In this document: positions 1-9,592 of the stretch, piece by piece
Position numbering within the stretch: the first letter of the stretch is position 1
How the letters are laid out: each line of letters begins with the position of its first letter
Assembly (NCBI GenBank): GCA_951813535.1
Contig: OX638345.1
Coordinates: 3,588,608-3,652,607, forward strand
From: an uncultured Dehalococcoidia bacterium
GTDB taxonomy: Bacteria; Chloroflexota; Dehalococcoidia; Lucifugimonadales; UBA3495
Direction of reading: 5' to 3'
DNA: 64,000 nt
The notes under the pieces: model-generated
Databases searched by the model: none
Seen by the model: the letters and a program-made list of their open reading frames with translations, nothing else
What the model was told of the DNA's origin: nothing
Program-made: the position numbers and the translations under genes

Positions 1-860
1 TTGTGAGGGGTCGCCGACAGGAACAACCGGTGCTCGAAGCGAGGCGCTATGTCGCGGATGGCCCGGGTGATTTGCGAGTCAATGGCGTACCGGGCGCCGC
101 TCGATGGCGCCACGTGGTGTGCCTCGTCCAGGATGAGCAACGATTTTGGAGCGAATTCGCCTAGCCAATCACGCAGTCCGCCGGTGTAAGCCTCGTCGAT
201 GAGCAGACTGTGGGATATCAGGAAACGGGAATGGGTTTTCCACGGGTTCACGGAAAATCCGCGCTCCCGGCGTTTGGCCGCAACATAGTTGCGGTCCAGT
301 ATGGCGAACGTGAGGCCGAAACGTGCCTCCAACTCGTCTCGCCACTGCTCCAGCATTGACGGAGGGCAAGCAACCACTATGCGATCTATGCGTCGCCGCA
401 GCAAGAGTTCCCGGACAATCAATGCGGCTTCAATGGTCTTACCCAGGCCTACATCGTCAGCGATGAACAGATTGACCCTGGGCAATCGTAGGGCTTTGCG
501 CAGGGGTTCGAGTTGGTAAGCATCAAGGCGGATTCCGGCGCGGAAGGGCGACTGGAACAGGTCTGGATCCGTAGCCGTTACGCAGTTCCAGGACAGCGTG
601 CGAAGGTAGGCGGCGAACAAGGCCGGATCGTCGAATCCATCATCGGCCACCGCGGACCAACCTGCATCGGTCAGCATGCGTGCATCAAGCTCGTGCTCCC
701 ACAAAACCGTTAGCGGTTCCCCTTGGGCGTCATCGTCCAAGCAAGACAACGACACCATCGATGCATCGCTAGCCGACTTGGGCTCAACGACATCTTCGAC
801 CAGGTAACGTCGCTGGCGAACGAGAGCTAGTTGGCCTAGTTGGGGTGAAGTGCCAGGCAT
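1..860 (-). CDS. drmD: DISARM-type SNF2-family helicase DrmD, N-terminal part (runs off the left edge)
   Basis: Reading the minus strand from an ATG at 860 gives 286 residues before the window edge. Helicase motif I lies at about residues 134-142 (DDVGLGKTI), motif II at 245-248 (DEAH within LLILDEAHHVAP), and motif III at 282-284 (SAT in LFLSATPH). The order and spacing are those of an SNF2-like ATPase. The flanking wording, for example WNCVTATDPDLFQSPFRAGI near residue 91, matches my memory of DrmD, the translocase of class 1 DISARM anti-phage systems, where it is usually followed by a methyltransferase and drmA-drmB-drmC. Those partners would lie left of base 1, so the system is not shown to be complete. 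No strong ribosome binding site is visible, so the start is the first sensible ATG. An IS begins about 145 bases upstream. A generic RapA-like helicase is the alternative. Confidence 0.72.
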   Translation of the reverse strand, partial: MPGTSPQLGQLALVRQRRYLVEDVVEPKSASDASMVSLSCLDDDAQGEPLTVLWEHELDARMLTDAGWSAVADDGFDDPALFAAYLRTLSWNCVTATDPDLFQSPFRAGIRLDAYQLEPLRKALRLPRVNLFIADDVGLGKTIEAALIVRELLLRRRIDRIVVACPPSMLEQWRDELEARFGLTFAILDRNYVAAKRRERGFSVNPWKTHSRFLISHSLLIDEAYTGGLRDWLGEFAPKSLLILDEAHHVAPSSGARYAIDSQITRAIRDIAPRFEHRLFLSATPH

Positions 861-1005
861 TCGGTGGTAACGATATGTGCGTGCAAGGAGTTCAATAGGC
901 GCCCGGACCGAATATTTGATACGGCAGGGCAATCACCAGGGTGCGATGTTCTGTTGGCCGTAGTTTAACCTAAACTAAAGCCAAGGTGAAACCTACATGG
1001 GGATT

Positions 1006-2722
1006 AGCCCCAATCCACCGAAGAGATGAGTGTGGCGTCGTGGTGAAGGGATGAGAAAGTGCTCCCGCGCTTCGGGGATAATGGTTTCTGACACACGAAA
1101 CCAGCCCGAAACGAGGAGCACCCAACGGATGCTATCACGCAACGACCCCGACCGCATCAAAATCGCCTTCGATGACCACCGCTTGGTGGCCAATGCCGGA
1201 TTGTTGCTGCCGGTCACTCTGGCCCATCATCTGGGACTGGGCCAGCTGGTGGACCACCACGTCGACTTGGGAGACGCGCCGGGTCGGGCCAATGGGGGAG
1301 ACAAGCTGCTGACCCTGGTGGCGTCGGGCTGGCCGGAGGCGACTGCATCGACGATGCCGATGCGCTGCGCGCTGGGGGAACCGAGCAGGCGCTGGGCTGC
1401 GCGGTCAAGGCGCCATCCACGTTGGGGACCTTCCTGAGGAGTTTCCGGTGGGGCCACGTCCGGCAACTGGATCGGGTGAGCCGGGAGTTTCTGGCCCGAG
1501 CGTGGTCGGCTGGCGCCGGACCGGGCGATGATCCGTTGACCATCGACCTTGATTCCACCGTCTGCGAGACTTACGGTCTTGCCAAGGAAGGCGCACAGCG
1601 CCACAACTACGCCGGCCAGCGGGGCTATCACCCGCTGTTCGCCGTCGCTGCTGGAACCGGCGACATGCTGATGGCCCGCCTGCGCAAGGGACGGGCCAAC
1701 ACGGCCCGGGGCGCCGCTCACTTCCTGCGGGAGACGGTGAGCCGAGTGCGCTACGCCGGTGCCACCGGTCCACTCACCATGCGGGCCGACAGCGGCTTCT
1801 ACACCCACGACATCGTCGCCGTCTGCCGCAAGGCGAAGGTCCGCTTCTCCATCACCATCCGCCAGCACCAGAGCGTGCGCAACATCATCGAAGCCATACC
1901 CGAGGCGGAGTGGACGCCCATCCCGTACTGGATGGAGGGCGCTGCCGACGTGGCCGAGACAACCTGCGTTCCTTTCCAGCATGAGCCCGATGCCGTGGCG
2001 GTGCGTCTCATTGTACGAAGGGTGAAGCCCACGCCCGGTTCTCAACTGGCCCTGCTCACCAACTACAGCTATCACGCCTTCATCACCGACCGAGGGGGCG
2101 ACACCCTGGGCCTGGAGGCCGACCATCGCCGCCACGCCGAGATCGAGAACGCCATCCGCGACCTCAAGTACGGCGTGGGGCTCAACCACCTGCCATCAGG
2201 ACGCTTTCCCGCCAACGCCGCCTGGCTGGCCGTCCAAGTGCTGGCACACAATCTGGCTCGCTGGACCACGCGCATCGGCCTGGGCGAGCAACTGATGACC
2301 ACCAAGACCCTCCGGCGACGCTTCTTCTCCCTGGCCGGACGACTCACTCGCAAGGCCCGCCGCCTCACTTTGCATCTCCCCCAGGGCTGGCCCTGGCAAA
2401 ATCAGTTCAGCTTCGCCCTGGCCAGACTGCGCGCCCTGCCGCTCCCTTCCTGATCGCCGCCCTCGGCCTTTGACCTGTCCACCATGATGCCCAACGCCTG
2501 GCCGGTCAGCGTCCGGGCTGGACCCCTCAGGGTCGCCGCTGGCGGTCTGCGCTGAAAATCACCCCCAGCGCCGCTACCACGGGACTGCAACGTCCCCCCG
2601 CCGTGGCAGACACGCCCCGCATCATCTATTCCCACCGGCACCACAGCCTGGTAAGACTTTCCCCTGGCCCTACATCCCTCACCTGAACGGCAACACCACG
2701 TCGGATCGGTGGATTCGGGCTT
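1006..2722 (+). mobile_element. IS1380-family insertion sequence, copy 1 (degraded)
   Basis: The ends carry imperfect terminal inverted repeats: AGCCCCAATCCACCGA at 1006-1021, and its near complement TCGGTGGATTCGGGCT at about 2706-2721. A second copy with the same ends and layout lies at 51090-52803. Both have a leader of about 120 nt, a transposase, and about 250 nt of non-coding sequence before the right end. This copy sits inside another transposase gene, whose reading frame is cut exactly at the right end. The sequence left of the insertion does not continue that gene, so a deletion or rearrangement accompanied or followed insertion. I could not define a target-site duplication. Confidence 0.85.
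1129..2453 (+). pseudogene. IS1380-family transposase, frameshifted
   Basis: This is a DDE transposase of the IS1380 family. The start is the ATG at 1129, preceded by GAGGAG about 11 nt upstream, the same arrangement as in the intact copy at 51212. Frame 1 reads MLSRNDPDRIKIAFDDHRLV and continues to about 1326. There one base is missing relative to the intact copy, and the rest (LAGGDC... through DLDSTVCETYGL, MRADSGFY and RRHAEIENAIRDLKYG) is in another frame to the stop at 2453. The region is 1325 nt against 1326 nt in the intact copy, consistent with a single deletion. The DDE-like acidic residues in DLDSTV and MRADSGFY are preserved, so the lesion looks recent. It could only be mobilised in trans. 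Confidence 0.9.
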
Positions 2723-3698
2723 GGGGACAAATCAGGTGGTCGCCATGATGGACAAAGTCGCCACTGGACGCCATGCTGGTGTTCTGTCTGGGATGAATGG
2801 GGATGTACGCCGTGATGTCCTGTTCTTCCAAGAGTTCCCGCAGTTGGCCGACGCCGTAGCCGGTGTCCCCAGCCAGAGAGATTGCCGGCAAGGGCAGCCG
2901 CTCCAGCAGATCGGGAACTGCTTTCCACTCTCCCTCTGAGGCGTGAGTCACTCCTCTGGACACGATGAAACCGCCCAGGTCAACGATGACGTTCTCCTGG
3001 TAATGCAGGCCGGACGGTTTACCGGGCCGGGTGGTACGCCACCGGGCGTCGGTATACACTGGGCTCAACGGCAACCGGCCATCGGGCTTCTGGAAGTACC
3101 GTGCTTCTTCGCACTCAACTCCGTTGTCGTCAACCGTCGTCTCCGCAATCACGAACAGGCCATTGACCTGGACGGCCTGCTCCTTGAACTCTTCGACGCT
3201 CATCCCGCTGGGCGACAGGTCATGGCTGTTCACGTTGGCCTTGACCAGGCTGGAATCCACGTACATCTCCGGCGACAGCAACCCCATGCGCAGCAACTCG
3301 TCGTTCAGGCCGTCAAAGACTGCCCCGAAACCGTCGCGACCGATCCGGTCGATGAAGTGGCTGATGCTGGAATGGTCAAACACCGGGTCATCGATGGTCA
3401 GGAAACAGAACCATCTGTAGGCGATGTTTTCCGAGATGGCTGAGCAGAACCTCCGGAAGGACGCGATGTTGTAAAGGGAGCAGATCAGCAGCGCCCTGAC
3501 CATCACCTCAGGATGGATCGCCGGTCGGCCAAAATCCGGACAGTAATACTCTTCCAGGGGCGCCACCAGCTTGGCAAAGTCCAGCTGCTCGTCAATCCGG
3601 ATCAACAGGTGGTTGGGGTCAATGAAATCCCGCAGCTGTTTGCTGGTGAACTGGAACAGGGTGGAGTCCCTGCGGGACCGGTCCAGTGGTTCGATCAT
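2723..3698 (-). pseudogene. IS1182/IS5-like transposase, 3' part lost at the IS1380 junction
   Basis: From the ATG at 3698 the product begins MIEPLDRSRRDSTLFQFTSK. It contains the N-terminal DUF772-like helix region (HPEVMVRALLICSLYNIASF) and the first part of a DDE domain (MYVDSSLVKAN, GYSVGQ-like GDTGYGVGQL, AYIPIHPRQN). The family normally continues past LICP with a cysteine-rich segment and a final acidic residue. Here the frame enters the right end of the IS1380 element at 2722 and stops 15 codons later at 2679. About 325 residues remain. The missing 3' end is not found on the other side of the IS1380 copy. The element's own ends were not defined; the 3756-3861 stretch probably holds its 5' flank. 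Confidence 0.85.
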
Positions 3699-3861
3699 CG
3701 GCGCCCTCGGCAACAATGGACTGTCCCGGCATTGTAGCCCAACACCCAACTGCAATCGGCTTCAGCGCCGACTTTCTCAACACTCCCGGAAAACCGTACC
3801 ACTTGGGTGTCGAAGTCCAGGGAAAATGTCCGGTTAAGTGTTCAGCGTAAATATCACTCAG

Positions 3862-4363
3862 CTATGCCGCGATGGTATCAGATGCTGACGCCGTGGGAGC
3901 CGCCCTGGATTGTCGCGTTGGAGGACCCTCGGCATCCAGATATCTCCTGATGGTGCTCCTGTGGATTTTCAATTCCCGCTCGATTGTTCGAAGCGACATC
4001 CCCTTGCGCCGCGCTTTCTGAATCGCCTTCCATCTCTCCCGCTGGAGGAAGGTCGGCTTGCGCGCGGAGGTGGCTGCGGGCTTGTCGGCTCTGGCCACGC
4101 CGTCAGTGATCATACCGTGGCCGTTCTCGTCCGTTGCCCTTGAGTCCAGCGGTTCGAGAGTCGCTGTCCAGTTTGCCCCAGGCCGTTGGCGACGCATGGC
4201 AGGACAGGAGCAGTTGGGGAACGCCCGTGGCCGTTGCGGAGAAATACCAGACTGGGTGGCGCCTCCTGGGCAGCAACAATGTGCCCTCCTGCCGCACCGT
4301 GAGCCGGCCGTACAGTCCTTCCAGGACCTCTACCGCGTTGGTATAATTTTCGTGCGTCCTCAT
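3862..4363 (-). pseudogene. degenerate transposase C-terminal remnant with helix-turn-helix
   Basis: The minus strand encodes a stretch in two overlapping frames. One (start near 4363) contains AVEVLEGLYGRLTVRQEG. The second (3862-4197) contains ERWKAIQKARRKGMSLRTIE followed by KIHRSTIRRYLDAEGPP. The latter is a helix-turn-helix of the kind found in ISL3- or ISNCY-type transposases, and the former resembles the beta-rich C-terminal domain of ISNCY-type transposases. Frameshifts separate the pieces and the catalytic domain is absent. I treat the whole as a relic; the family name is tentative. An independent small helix-turn-helix gene at 3862-4197 is the alternative. Confidence 0.4.
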
Positions 4364-4399
4364 ATGGGCGACATTGTACGGAAGGGATATCCAATAATA

Positions 4400-5263
4400 A
4401 TGATGTTTTCATGCACCCCTGCAGACGGCTGCGAACGGCGCCACCTCAGCAGCTTAGTCGTTCGCCTCAACGGATTGTGGGGCAAATCCTACGAAGTCTC
4501 AGCGTGTCTTGACATGGACAGCAGGAACGAACCCGAGCCCGAGCTTTTGCTTGAAGCGCCCGCGGAGCCGCCGATCGTCATCGAGCGCAAGACAATCACG
4601 TGGCCCAAGGAATACCTTCGCGATCACAACAACGAACACGCCATCGCTAATGCCTTATTTGCGCGGCTCGACAACACTTATCAGGATGATTTTCACGTGC
4701 TGACGCTTTGGTCCGATAGCTTAGTCGGTCAGCGGGTGACCGACGTGAGGGACTGGGCCGAGCAGATCGCCAACGCGGTCTTACGGGACGAAGCGAATTC
4801 CCGAACCACACGAGGCATACACGGCCAAACCCCGATACCGTGGGGCTTCCGACGCGCCGATGAAATCGACCGCGACTACGACACCCCAGACACAGGGATT
4901 CAAATACGGACATTCCAAGATACTGGTCCGTCGTTTGTGGATCCGTCCGGATGGACCACAATGATGACCGAGGCCACACAAGGGTACAAGGCTGAGTTGG
5001 AACGTTTGGCCGCCAATTGCGAAGCTAAATTTGCCAAGTACGGAGACCACATCAGGTTGCTGGCAATTGAATTCCACGGCGACCTTTGGTCTTTGTCGGA
5101 GGACGCCATAATCGAGGTGGTCAATTCTGCGGAATTACCCAACTGTGTCGATCAAGTTTGGCTTGGCCAACAAGATTGGCTGGATGATTCCACGCACAGA
5201 GTATATTGGGATATGGTCCGGCCAATATCGACCATTGGGACGTGCGGAAACACGGACCGATAA
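4400..5263 (+). CDS. unknown protein with possible nuclease-like core
   Basis: The frame is open from 4058, but its first part overlaps the transposase relic on the other strand, so I place the start at the ATG pair 4400/4403 (about 287 residues); a later ATG at 4514 is also possible. The segment PEPELLLEAPAEPPIVIERK ends in an acidic-x-K pair on a predicted strand, which is how PD-(D/E)xK folds look, but I cannot place a full motif set. The C-terminal half has a helical stretch (TEATQGYKAELERLAANCEA) and ends near 5263. Codon use looks genuinely coding and runs through polar, non-repetitive sequence. No family recognised. It stands alone between IS relics in the island. Confidence 0.5.
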   Translation: MMFSCTPADGCERRHLSSLVVRLNGLWGKSYEVSACLDMDSRNEPEPELLLEAPAEPPIVIERKTITWPKEYLRDHNNEHAIANALFARLDNTYQDDFHVLTLWSDSLVGQRVTDVRDWAEQIANAVLRDEANSRTTRGIHGQTPIPWGFRRADEIDRDYDTPDTGIQIRTFQDTGPSFVDPSGWTTMMTEATQGYKAELERLAANCEAKFAKYGDHIRLLAIEFHGDLWSLSEDAIIEVVNSAELPNCVDQVWLGQQDWLDDSTHRVYWDMVRPISTIGTCGNTDR

Positions 5264-5380
5264 ACTGCTCAGTGGGGACCCATGTGAATCGCCGCGGACA
5301 TTGAGCCAGTGATCGCCAAGGACTATGTACCACCTTGGGCACGTGGCGATGCTGACTATAATCAGCTTACGGTTTGCCGG

Positions 5381-5838
5381 TCAATCACCTCCGTGGGCGC
5401 CCAGAAGGGCGCAGTGTGGTGAGAGACGCTCGCGATAGCTGGTGCCTTCGATGATGATCTGGTAGCTGGCGTTGGCCAGGCGGTCCAGGCGCTGTTGCCG
5501 AGGATGGGGTCGTCAAAAAGACTGAGCCATTCGTCGACGGCACGGTTGCTGGTGATTATGAAGCTGGAGGACCGGTGCCGGTTGAGGATGAGTTCATGCA
5601 GATCGGCCGACTGCTGAGCGGTGAGGCGGTGCAGCCCGAGGTTGTCCAGGATGAGCAGGTCGGGTGTGAGAAAAGACCGGCAGGTGCGGTCCACCTAGTT
5701 GTCCACACGGGCTTGAGCCATGGCTTTGAAGAAATCGTCGGCGTGGCTGAAGCGGACGGTGTGTCCGGCACGGACGGCGGAATAGCCGCGCATTGCCTCA
5801 ACAAAACCGTTACCCAAAGCAAGTGGATGCCTCAAATC
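5381..5838 (-). pseudogene. istB: IS21-type IstB ATPase relic (5' truncated, stop and frameshift)
   Basis: The minus strand encodes the C-terminal two thirds of an IstB-like helper ATPase: VRFSHADDFFKAMAQARVDN, an in-frame TAG, then SFLTPDLLILDNLGLHRL (Walker B region) and SFIITSNRAVDEWLSLFDD. After DDPILGNSA one base is missing, and the true continuation (LDRLANASYQIIIEGTSYRE) is in another frame to the stop at 5381. The N-terminal part with Walker A is absent beyond about 5838. This belongs to a different IstB subgroup from the intact istB at 15292, so it is not a relic of that element. No istA was found next to it. Confidence 0.85.
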
Positions 5839-6464
5839 AAATGTTACTGAACTTCGGTCGCACAAGGTATCCTGGCAGATCCGGCCACGAATTTAGAGGA
5901 TAGCTGGACACCGTTCTCGAAAAGACCCACTGCAACACATCACCTAACCCGATGTGGGCGTTCATCATCCGGCGTCTCAGCCTTATTGATACCCTGCGTG
6001 ATTCGCTCAATAGTCATTACGTAAATTACCCCGTGCGGAGATCTTGCCTGCCAGGCTCACAGCGGATTTCGTCGGCCAGTTTTGGATCCTCTCGATTGCG
6101 GAAATGCCACATCATCCGCTCTCTGGTCGGTGCCCCAACCATCCGCTCCGCGTCCGCACCTGTTTACAGTAGCGGGCTTAGTCGGCCGTGATCTTTCCGA
6201 TGGTGACCTCTGCCGCACTCCAATTGACCACGCAACCGTTCCTCCACCGCGTGGGCGTTCAACGTAACAGTCCCGCGTGCTCTGGGCACGCTCAGCCGAT
6301 CCAGCGTGGTGTCGGGTGCGCCAGGCATCCGGCGTAACGATGCGCCATCCTGTCGTCGGCGACCACCCGGCAGGCCAGCAGCGTCCACAGCCGACCATCA
6401 TCATCCGCGTGTTCCACAACCCATGCACAGCTGGCTCTCCCAAACGGCCAACGACGAGGATCCT
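5839..6464. other. non-coding or decayed stretch
   Basis: No frame on either strand gives a convincing protein. Open frames of 60-128 codons exist on both strands but interlock and look like composition effects. It may contain the decayed downstream neighbour of the gene at 6465-7016. Confidence 0.4.
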
Positions 6465-7016
6465 TCAAGGGCGTTCCTCGAAATCGGCCAGCTGGTCTGG
6501 AGTCCTCTCGCCAAACATCCAGGATGCCGCCACTGCGGCGAAGTCGGGATCAACGAAATATCTCTGCAGCGGGCTGTTGCCCACCACCGGCCGAGGCAGC
6601 GTCATTCCCGCTTCCCGCTGGAACCGCTGCGGCGCGTGCCCCACCCGCATCAGCAACGAGCGCAGCTCCGCCGGCGTCAACTCCGTACGCTGGCACAGGG
6701 CGCTTCGGTGGATGCCGCTTTCGCCAGCCCGCCAGACGTGGAGCATCATCCGCCTTGCCACTGGATCAAGACCCGCCATGAAGTCGCCAGACAACTCCTC
6801 CGTCCACCGAGCGGGCGTCAACTCTGCGCTCGTGGTCCCCGTCTCCCGCCCGGGAACGGTGGGGGGCTCGTCCGACTTTCGTTCCGCTCCGACGGTTTGC
6901 AGACCGGCAGGGCTCCGAGCGATGTCGGGCGCCACGCCGCTGACCCGGCGCAGCGCCCAAATCACGTCGGCGACCTCGCCGTCCAGTTCCAGTTGAACCC
7001 TTACCATGCTGCTCAC
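6465..7016 (-). CDS. conserved-looking hypothetical protein
   Basis: The frame starts with GTG at 7016 (or ATG at 7007) and gives 183 residues. The N-terminus (VRVQLELDGEVADVIWALRR) has a strand-helix pattern. A linker rich in P, T and E follows, then a helical C-terminal region with WTEELSGDFMAGLDPVARRM and a helix-turn-helix-like segment (ESGIHRSALCQRTELTPAEL). The latter could bind DNA or act in the sequence-sensing half of a mobile-element protein. I do not recognise a named family. It lies alone in the island, with a decayed stretch downstream. Confidence 0.55.
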   Translation of the reverse strand: MSSMVRVQLELDGEVADVIWALRRVSGVAPDIARSPAGLQTVGAERKSDEPPTVPGRETGTTSAELTPARWTEELSGDFMAGLDPVARRMMLHVWRAGESGIHRSALCQRTELTPAELRSLLMRVGHAPQRFQREAGMTLPRPVVGNSPLQRYFVDPDFAAVAASWMFGERTPDQLADFEERP

Positions 7017-7233
7017 TCAGCGGCGCTGACCCGACGGCGACGGATTAGCCACCGTCTACTTCGCGCCTTTGACTATAACCCACGCTGCACGTGTGCGGGT
7101 ATACGCGGGGATAGATCGTTTCGATTGTGTGTCCCGGGTGGCCCCGAACGCGCCATCGGCCCCCCGACCCCACCGCAGGGCAGTAACTTGAGTGGCGTAA
7201 TATCATGGCCCCGGTCTCACCCGGGAGACGAGC

Positions 7234-7911
7234 ATGAGCAAGTGTCGATATTGCGGCAGCAGCGCGGGTTGCTGTCGCCCCAGCCACCCTGGGTGCAGGG
7301 ACGCCCACCGAAGCGGCCTCGCCCGGATTGTTGACCTGGCGGCCCGGGGCCGCCGAACGTCCCGAGTTCACCCATCGGCGCATCATGTAAGTCCTGGCGA
7401 GGTTGGCGCGGGGAATCCTACGTGCCCGATGAGGACCTTCCCGCGGTGTTGGCGGCCGGAAGGCATCTATCCCATGAACCGCACGGTGGACCACGTCCCC
7501 ACCCGTGCTGAAACCGACCGGCTGCGGGCCCTTCGAGAAGACCAGCTCCCGACAGCCAACGCCCGGGCCCAGGAAGAACCGGTGTTGTCGATTGCGGTGG
7601 TGACGACGCCCAACCAGCCGCCGAGACCGGAGCGGGTATCGCGCCCGCTGCAGCGTTCCGGTATCACCGACGTTGCCGGCCACACGCTGCTGTTGAGAAC
7701 GTCGGATGTTGAACGGGTTCTGCTGCGCAGGCCACATGGGGCGGCGGTGATAGCGGCGATGGTCACGGCAACCCTCATGGCAATTCCCTGCAGCACATTC
7801 ATGGGCGTCTTCCGCATTTGCGCGGACCCCGCCGCGCAAACGGTGCGGATTGTCCCACGAGTTCCGTGGGCCGGCAACGATGTGAGGGTCGGTATCAGAA
7901 GTCGTCCGTAG
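7234..7911 (+). pseudogene. decayed zinc-ribbon protein gene
   Basis: The first 35 codons from the ATG at 7234 read MSKCRYCGSSAGCCRPSHPG and continue C-R-D-A-H, a CxxC plus downstream C/H pattern typical of small treble-clef or zinc-ribbon heads. The rest of the 225-codon frame does not hold together. Pieces that look like the helical body of the same protein (TDRLRALREDQLPTANARAQ; SGITDVAGHTLLLR; and, in another frame, VPDEDLPAVLAAG) appear in shifting frames, as if several indels had occurred. I therefore call a pseudogene; a short functional zinc-ribbon peptide remains possible. A ribosome binding site of the form GGGAGACGAGC precedes the ATG. Confidence 0.4.
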
Positions 7912-8551
7912 TTCCGCCGCTGGGCGGAGCCCCTTGGTCCACCCGTTCGGGACAGTCGGCGATTGTGATGTCGCAGAACCGGCATTCTGCGGCGCTGGGC
8001 AACGGTTGAGGTGGTTCCGGCGCGGCTACGCGGTGGATGAGTGTGATGAACCGGTGCATGAAGCCCTGGTCCAAGCCACCGCGGGGGACGCGCTGGATGC
8101 GGTTGGGATAGTGGATTTCTCCCGCGATGCGAGCACCCTTGTATTGGTCCAGAGCCCGCGGCAGGGCGTACATGTAGACCATTACCTGGGCGACGTGTGA
8201 AGCCCGTTCGGAGCCGGTCTTGACGTCGATGACGAGGGCGCTGTCGCTCTTGGACTCGATGATGAGGTCGGGCTGCCCGGCGAGGACGGCGGAGCGCCCG
8301 TGTAGACGGAACGAGTTCTGGCCCTCGACGTGGACGGTGTAACCGCTGCCCAGGAACTTGTGCCCGGTTTCGGCCAGCAGGGCAGTATGCTCAATCTGCC
8401 ACTGAGCAAGGTTCGAGTCGGATGGCTGCTTCTCGTAGCCCTGGTGGTGGGCCTTGAACCATGCGGCCCATTCGCAGGAGCTTTCGCCGGTGAGTAGCTT
8501 GGTTAGCCAGGTGGTCCAGATGTAGGGGAAAGCGCGCGGTGTAGCAGGCAA
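7895..8551 (-). CDS. stand-alone RecB/Cas4-type PD-(D/E)xK nuclease with putative Fe-S cluster
   Basis: The product (218 residues from a TTG at 8551) has a clear RecB-family nuclease core: D95 in GQPDLIIES, D109-V-K111 in LVIDVKTG, and the Q-x5-Y helix motif in HVAQVMVYMYAL at about 119-130. One N-terminal cysteine (C26) and three C-terminal ones (C190, C193, C200 in AECRFCDITIADCPE) match the cysteine layout of Cas4 and AddB, which bind a 4Fe-4S cluster. These are what I see; the nuclease activity is inferred from the family. No cas genes, helicase or AddA-like partner are adjacent. A decayed paralogue lies at about 18961-19330. The TTG start is weakly supported. Confidence 0.75.
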   Translation of the reverse strand: MPATPRAFPYIWTTWLTKLLTGESSCEWAAWFKAHHQGYEKQPSDSNLAQWQIEHTALLAETGHKFLGSGYTVHVEGQNSFRLHGRSAVLAGQPDLIIESKSDSALVIDVKTGSERASHVAQVMVYMYALPRALDQYKGARIAGEIHYPNRIQRVPRGGLDQGFMHRFITLIHRVAAPEPPQPLPSAAECRFCDITIADCPERVDQGAPPSGGTTDDF

Positions 8552-8802
8552 GGGAGAAACTCTCGGCGTCAGTCGTTGGGGATTGCCACGAGTCTATCGA
8601 TGCCGGAGATTTTGGCGCTACGGCCGGCTGTCAGCAAATGGTCGTTGGTGACAACGGCGGGTAATCACACGACGAATCTGCGGCGCAGGTTGGATGTGAA
8701 GCCCAGCTCGAACCCGTAATGGTTGCGTTGCGGCTGACGGTGTTGAACAGGAACTCGAGCCAGGTGTGCGCTCCGGCCGGTGCGGGGTGGCGCAGCAGTG
8801 AT
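8552..8802. other. short gap with a possible coding relic
   Basis: The minus strand contains a fragment reading GAHTWLEFLFNTVSRNATIT, which has a natural look but lies in an open frame of only 74 codons with no start context. I cannot assign it. Otherwise nothing is visible. Confidence 0.25.
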
Positions 8803-9327
8803 TCAGGGCCACGACTGGATAACGTTAGTTCCTCGGGCTGGGTGCTTGGGAGCACCGTCTGAGTTCTTGCCGAGGCAGTGCAGTGGCTTACCGGACGCTT
8901 TCAGCACTTGTTCCACTTCGGCAGCACGTTTGGCGAATGCGGGGTTGTTGGCGACCTTGCCCCAGGCGACGATGATTGTGTCGGCCCCTTGGATGGTTTC
9001 GACGATGGCGGCGTCGTTCTCCGGGCCGACCGGGTCGATGCGTTGTTCGCGGATTGTTCGGGTTAGGCTTTTTCTGTCAGGAGATCGGTAGGCGAACAGG
9101 TCCAGCTCGGTGAGGGTGTGGTAGCCGTGTCGCTGGGCCAGCCTGATGAGGTTGGCTCTGGTACCTTGGCGCTTGACGACAAGGTCTTGGTCCTTGTGGA
9201 TGGTGGCCGGGTTGAGCATGACCACGGCCAGGTGGCCAGCGTTGGGCTCCCGGCTTGGGTCGGAGATTTCTACCGTGAGCCGATAACGGTAGGGTCCAAA
9301 TCCCTCGGGGCACCGTGTGATGTTCAT
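8803..9327 (-). CDS. DUF1643 family protein
   Basis: From the ATG at 9327 the product is 174 residues and starts MNITRCPEGFGPYRYRLTVE. The sequence follows the DUF1643 pattern closely: LAVVMLNPATIHKDQDLVVK near the N-terminus, then LTELDLFAYRSPD, DPVGPENDAAIVE, and VAWGKVANNPAFAKRAAEVE. A fold with a conserved D-N-P and aspartate-rich positions is known for this family, but no biochemical role is established to my knowledge. The family often occurs on phages and islands, which fits here. A longer open frame to 9603 exists, but its extra N-terminus is arginine-rich composition noise. Confidence 0.8.
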   Translation of the reverse strand: MNITRCPEGFGPYRYRLTVEISDPSREPNAGHLAVVMLNPATIHKDQDLVVKRQGTRANLIRLAQRHGYHTLTELDLFAYRSPDRKSLTRTIREQRIDPVGPENDAAIVETIQGADTIIVAWGKVANNPAFAKRAAEVEQVLKASGKPLHCLGKNSDGAPKHPARGTNVIQSWP

Positions 9328-9592
9328 TGTGTGGCTCGAAGTTGGTGAGATTTTTGCGACACCAGCAGGCACTGTGCCGTGTGGCTTCGGAACCGGCAAT
9401 GCCGCGGAAGCGAGGTCGGGGGTGCGAGGCCGTAACGGTTGGGCGCACGTGACGAGTTGACGCGAAACCGGCCGCCCCGTTGGTCGGTGGCGGTCGGCCC
9501 GTCGTCGTTGGTCGGCGACAAATGCATTGTGCCAGCTGTGGGCTTGGTCTCGCCACCGGTCAATGTCACTCAGGTCATGATGTCGACTGAAA

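Noticed and set aside
1227-2189. 320-codon minus-strand frame across the IS1380 transposase
   Set aside because: The same antisense frame appears in the second IS copy and reflects the transposase codon pattern only.
3862-4197. Independent small transcription factor gene with helix-turn-helix
   Set aside because: The flanking frame resembles a transposase C-terminal domain, so a decayed transposase explains it better.
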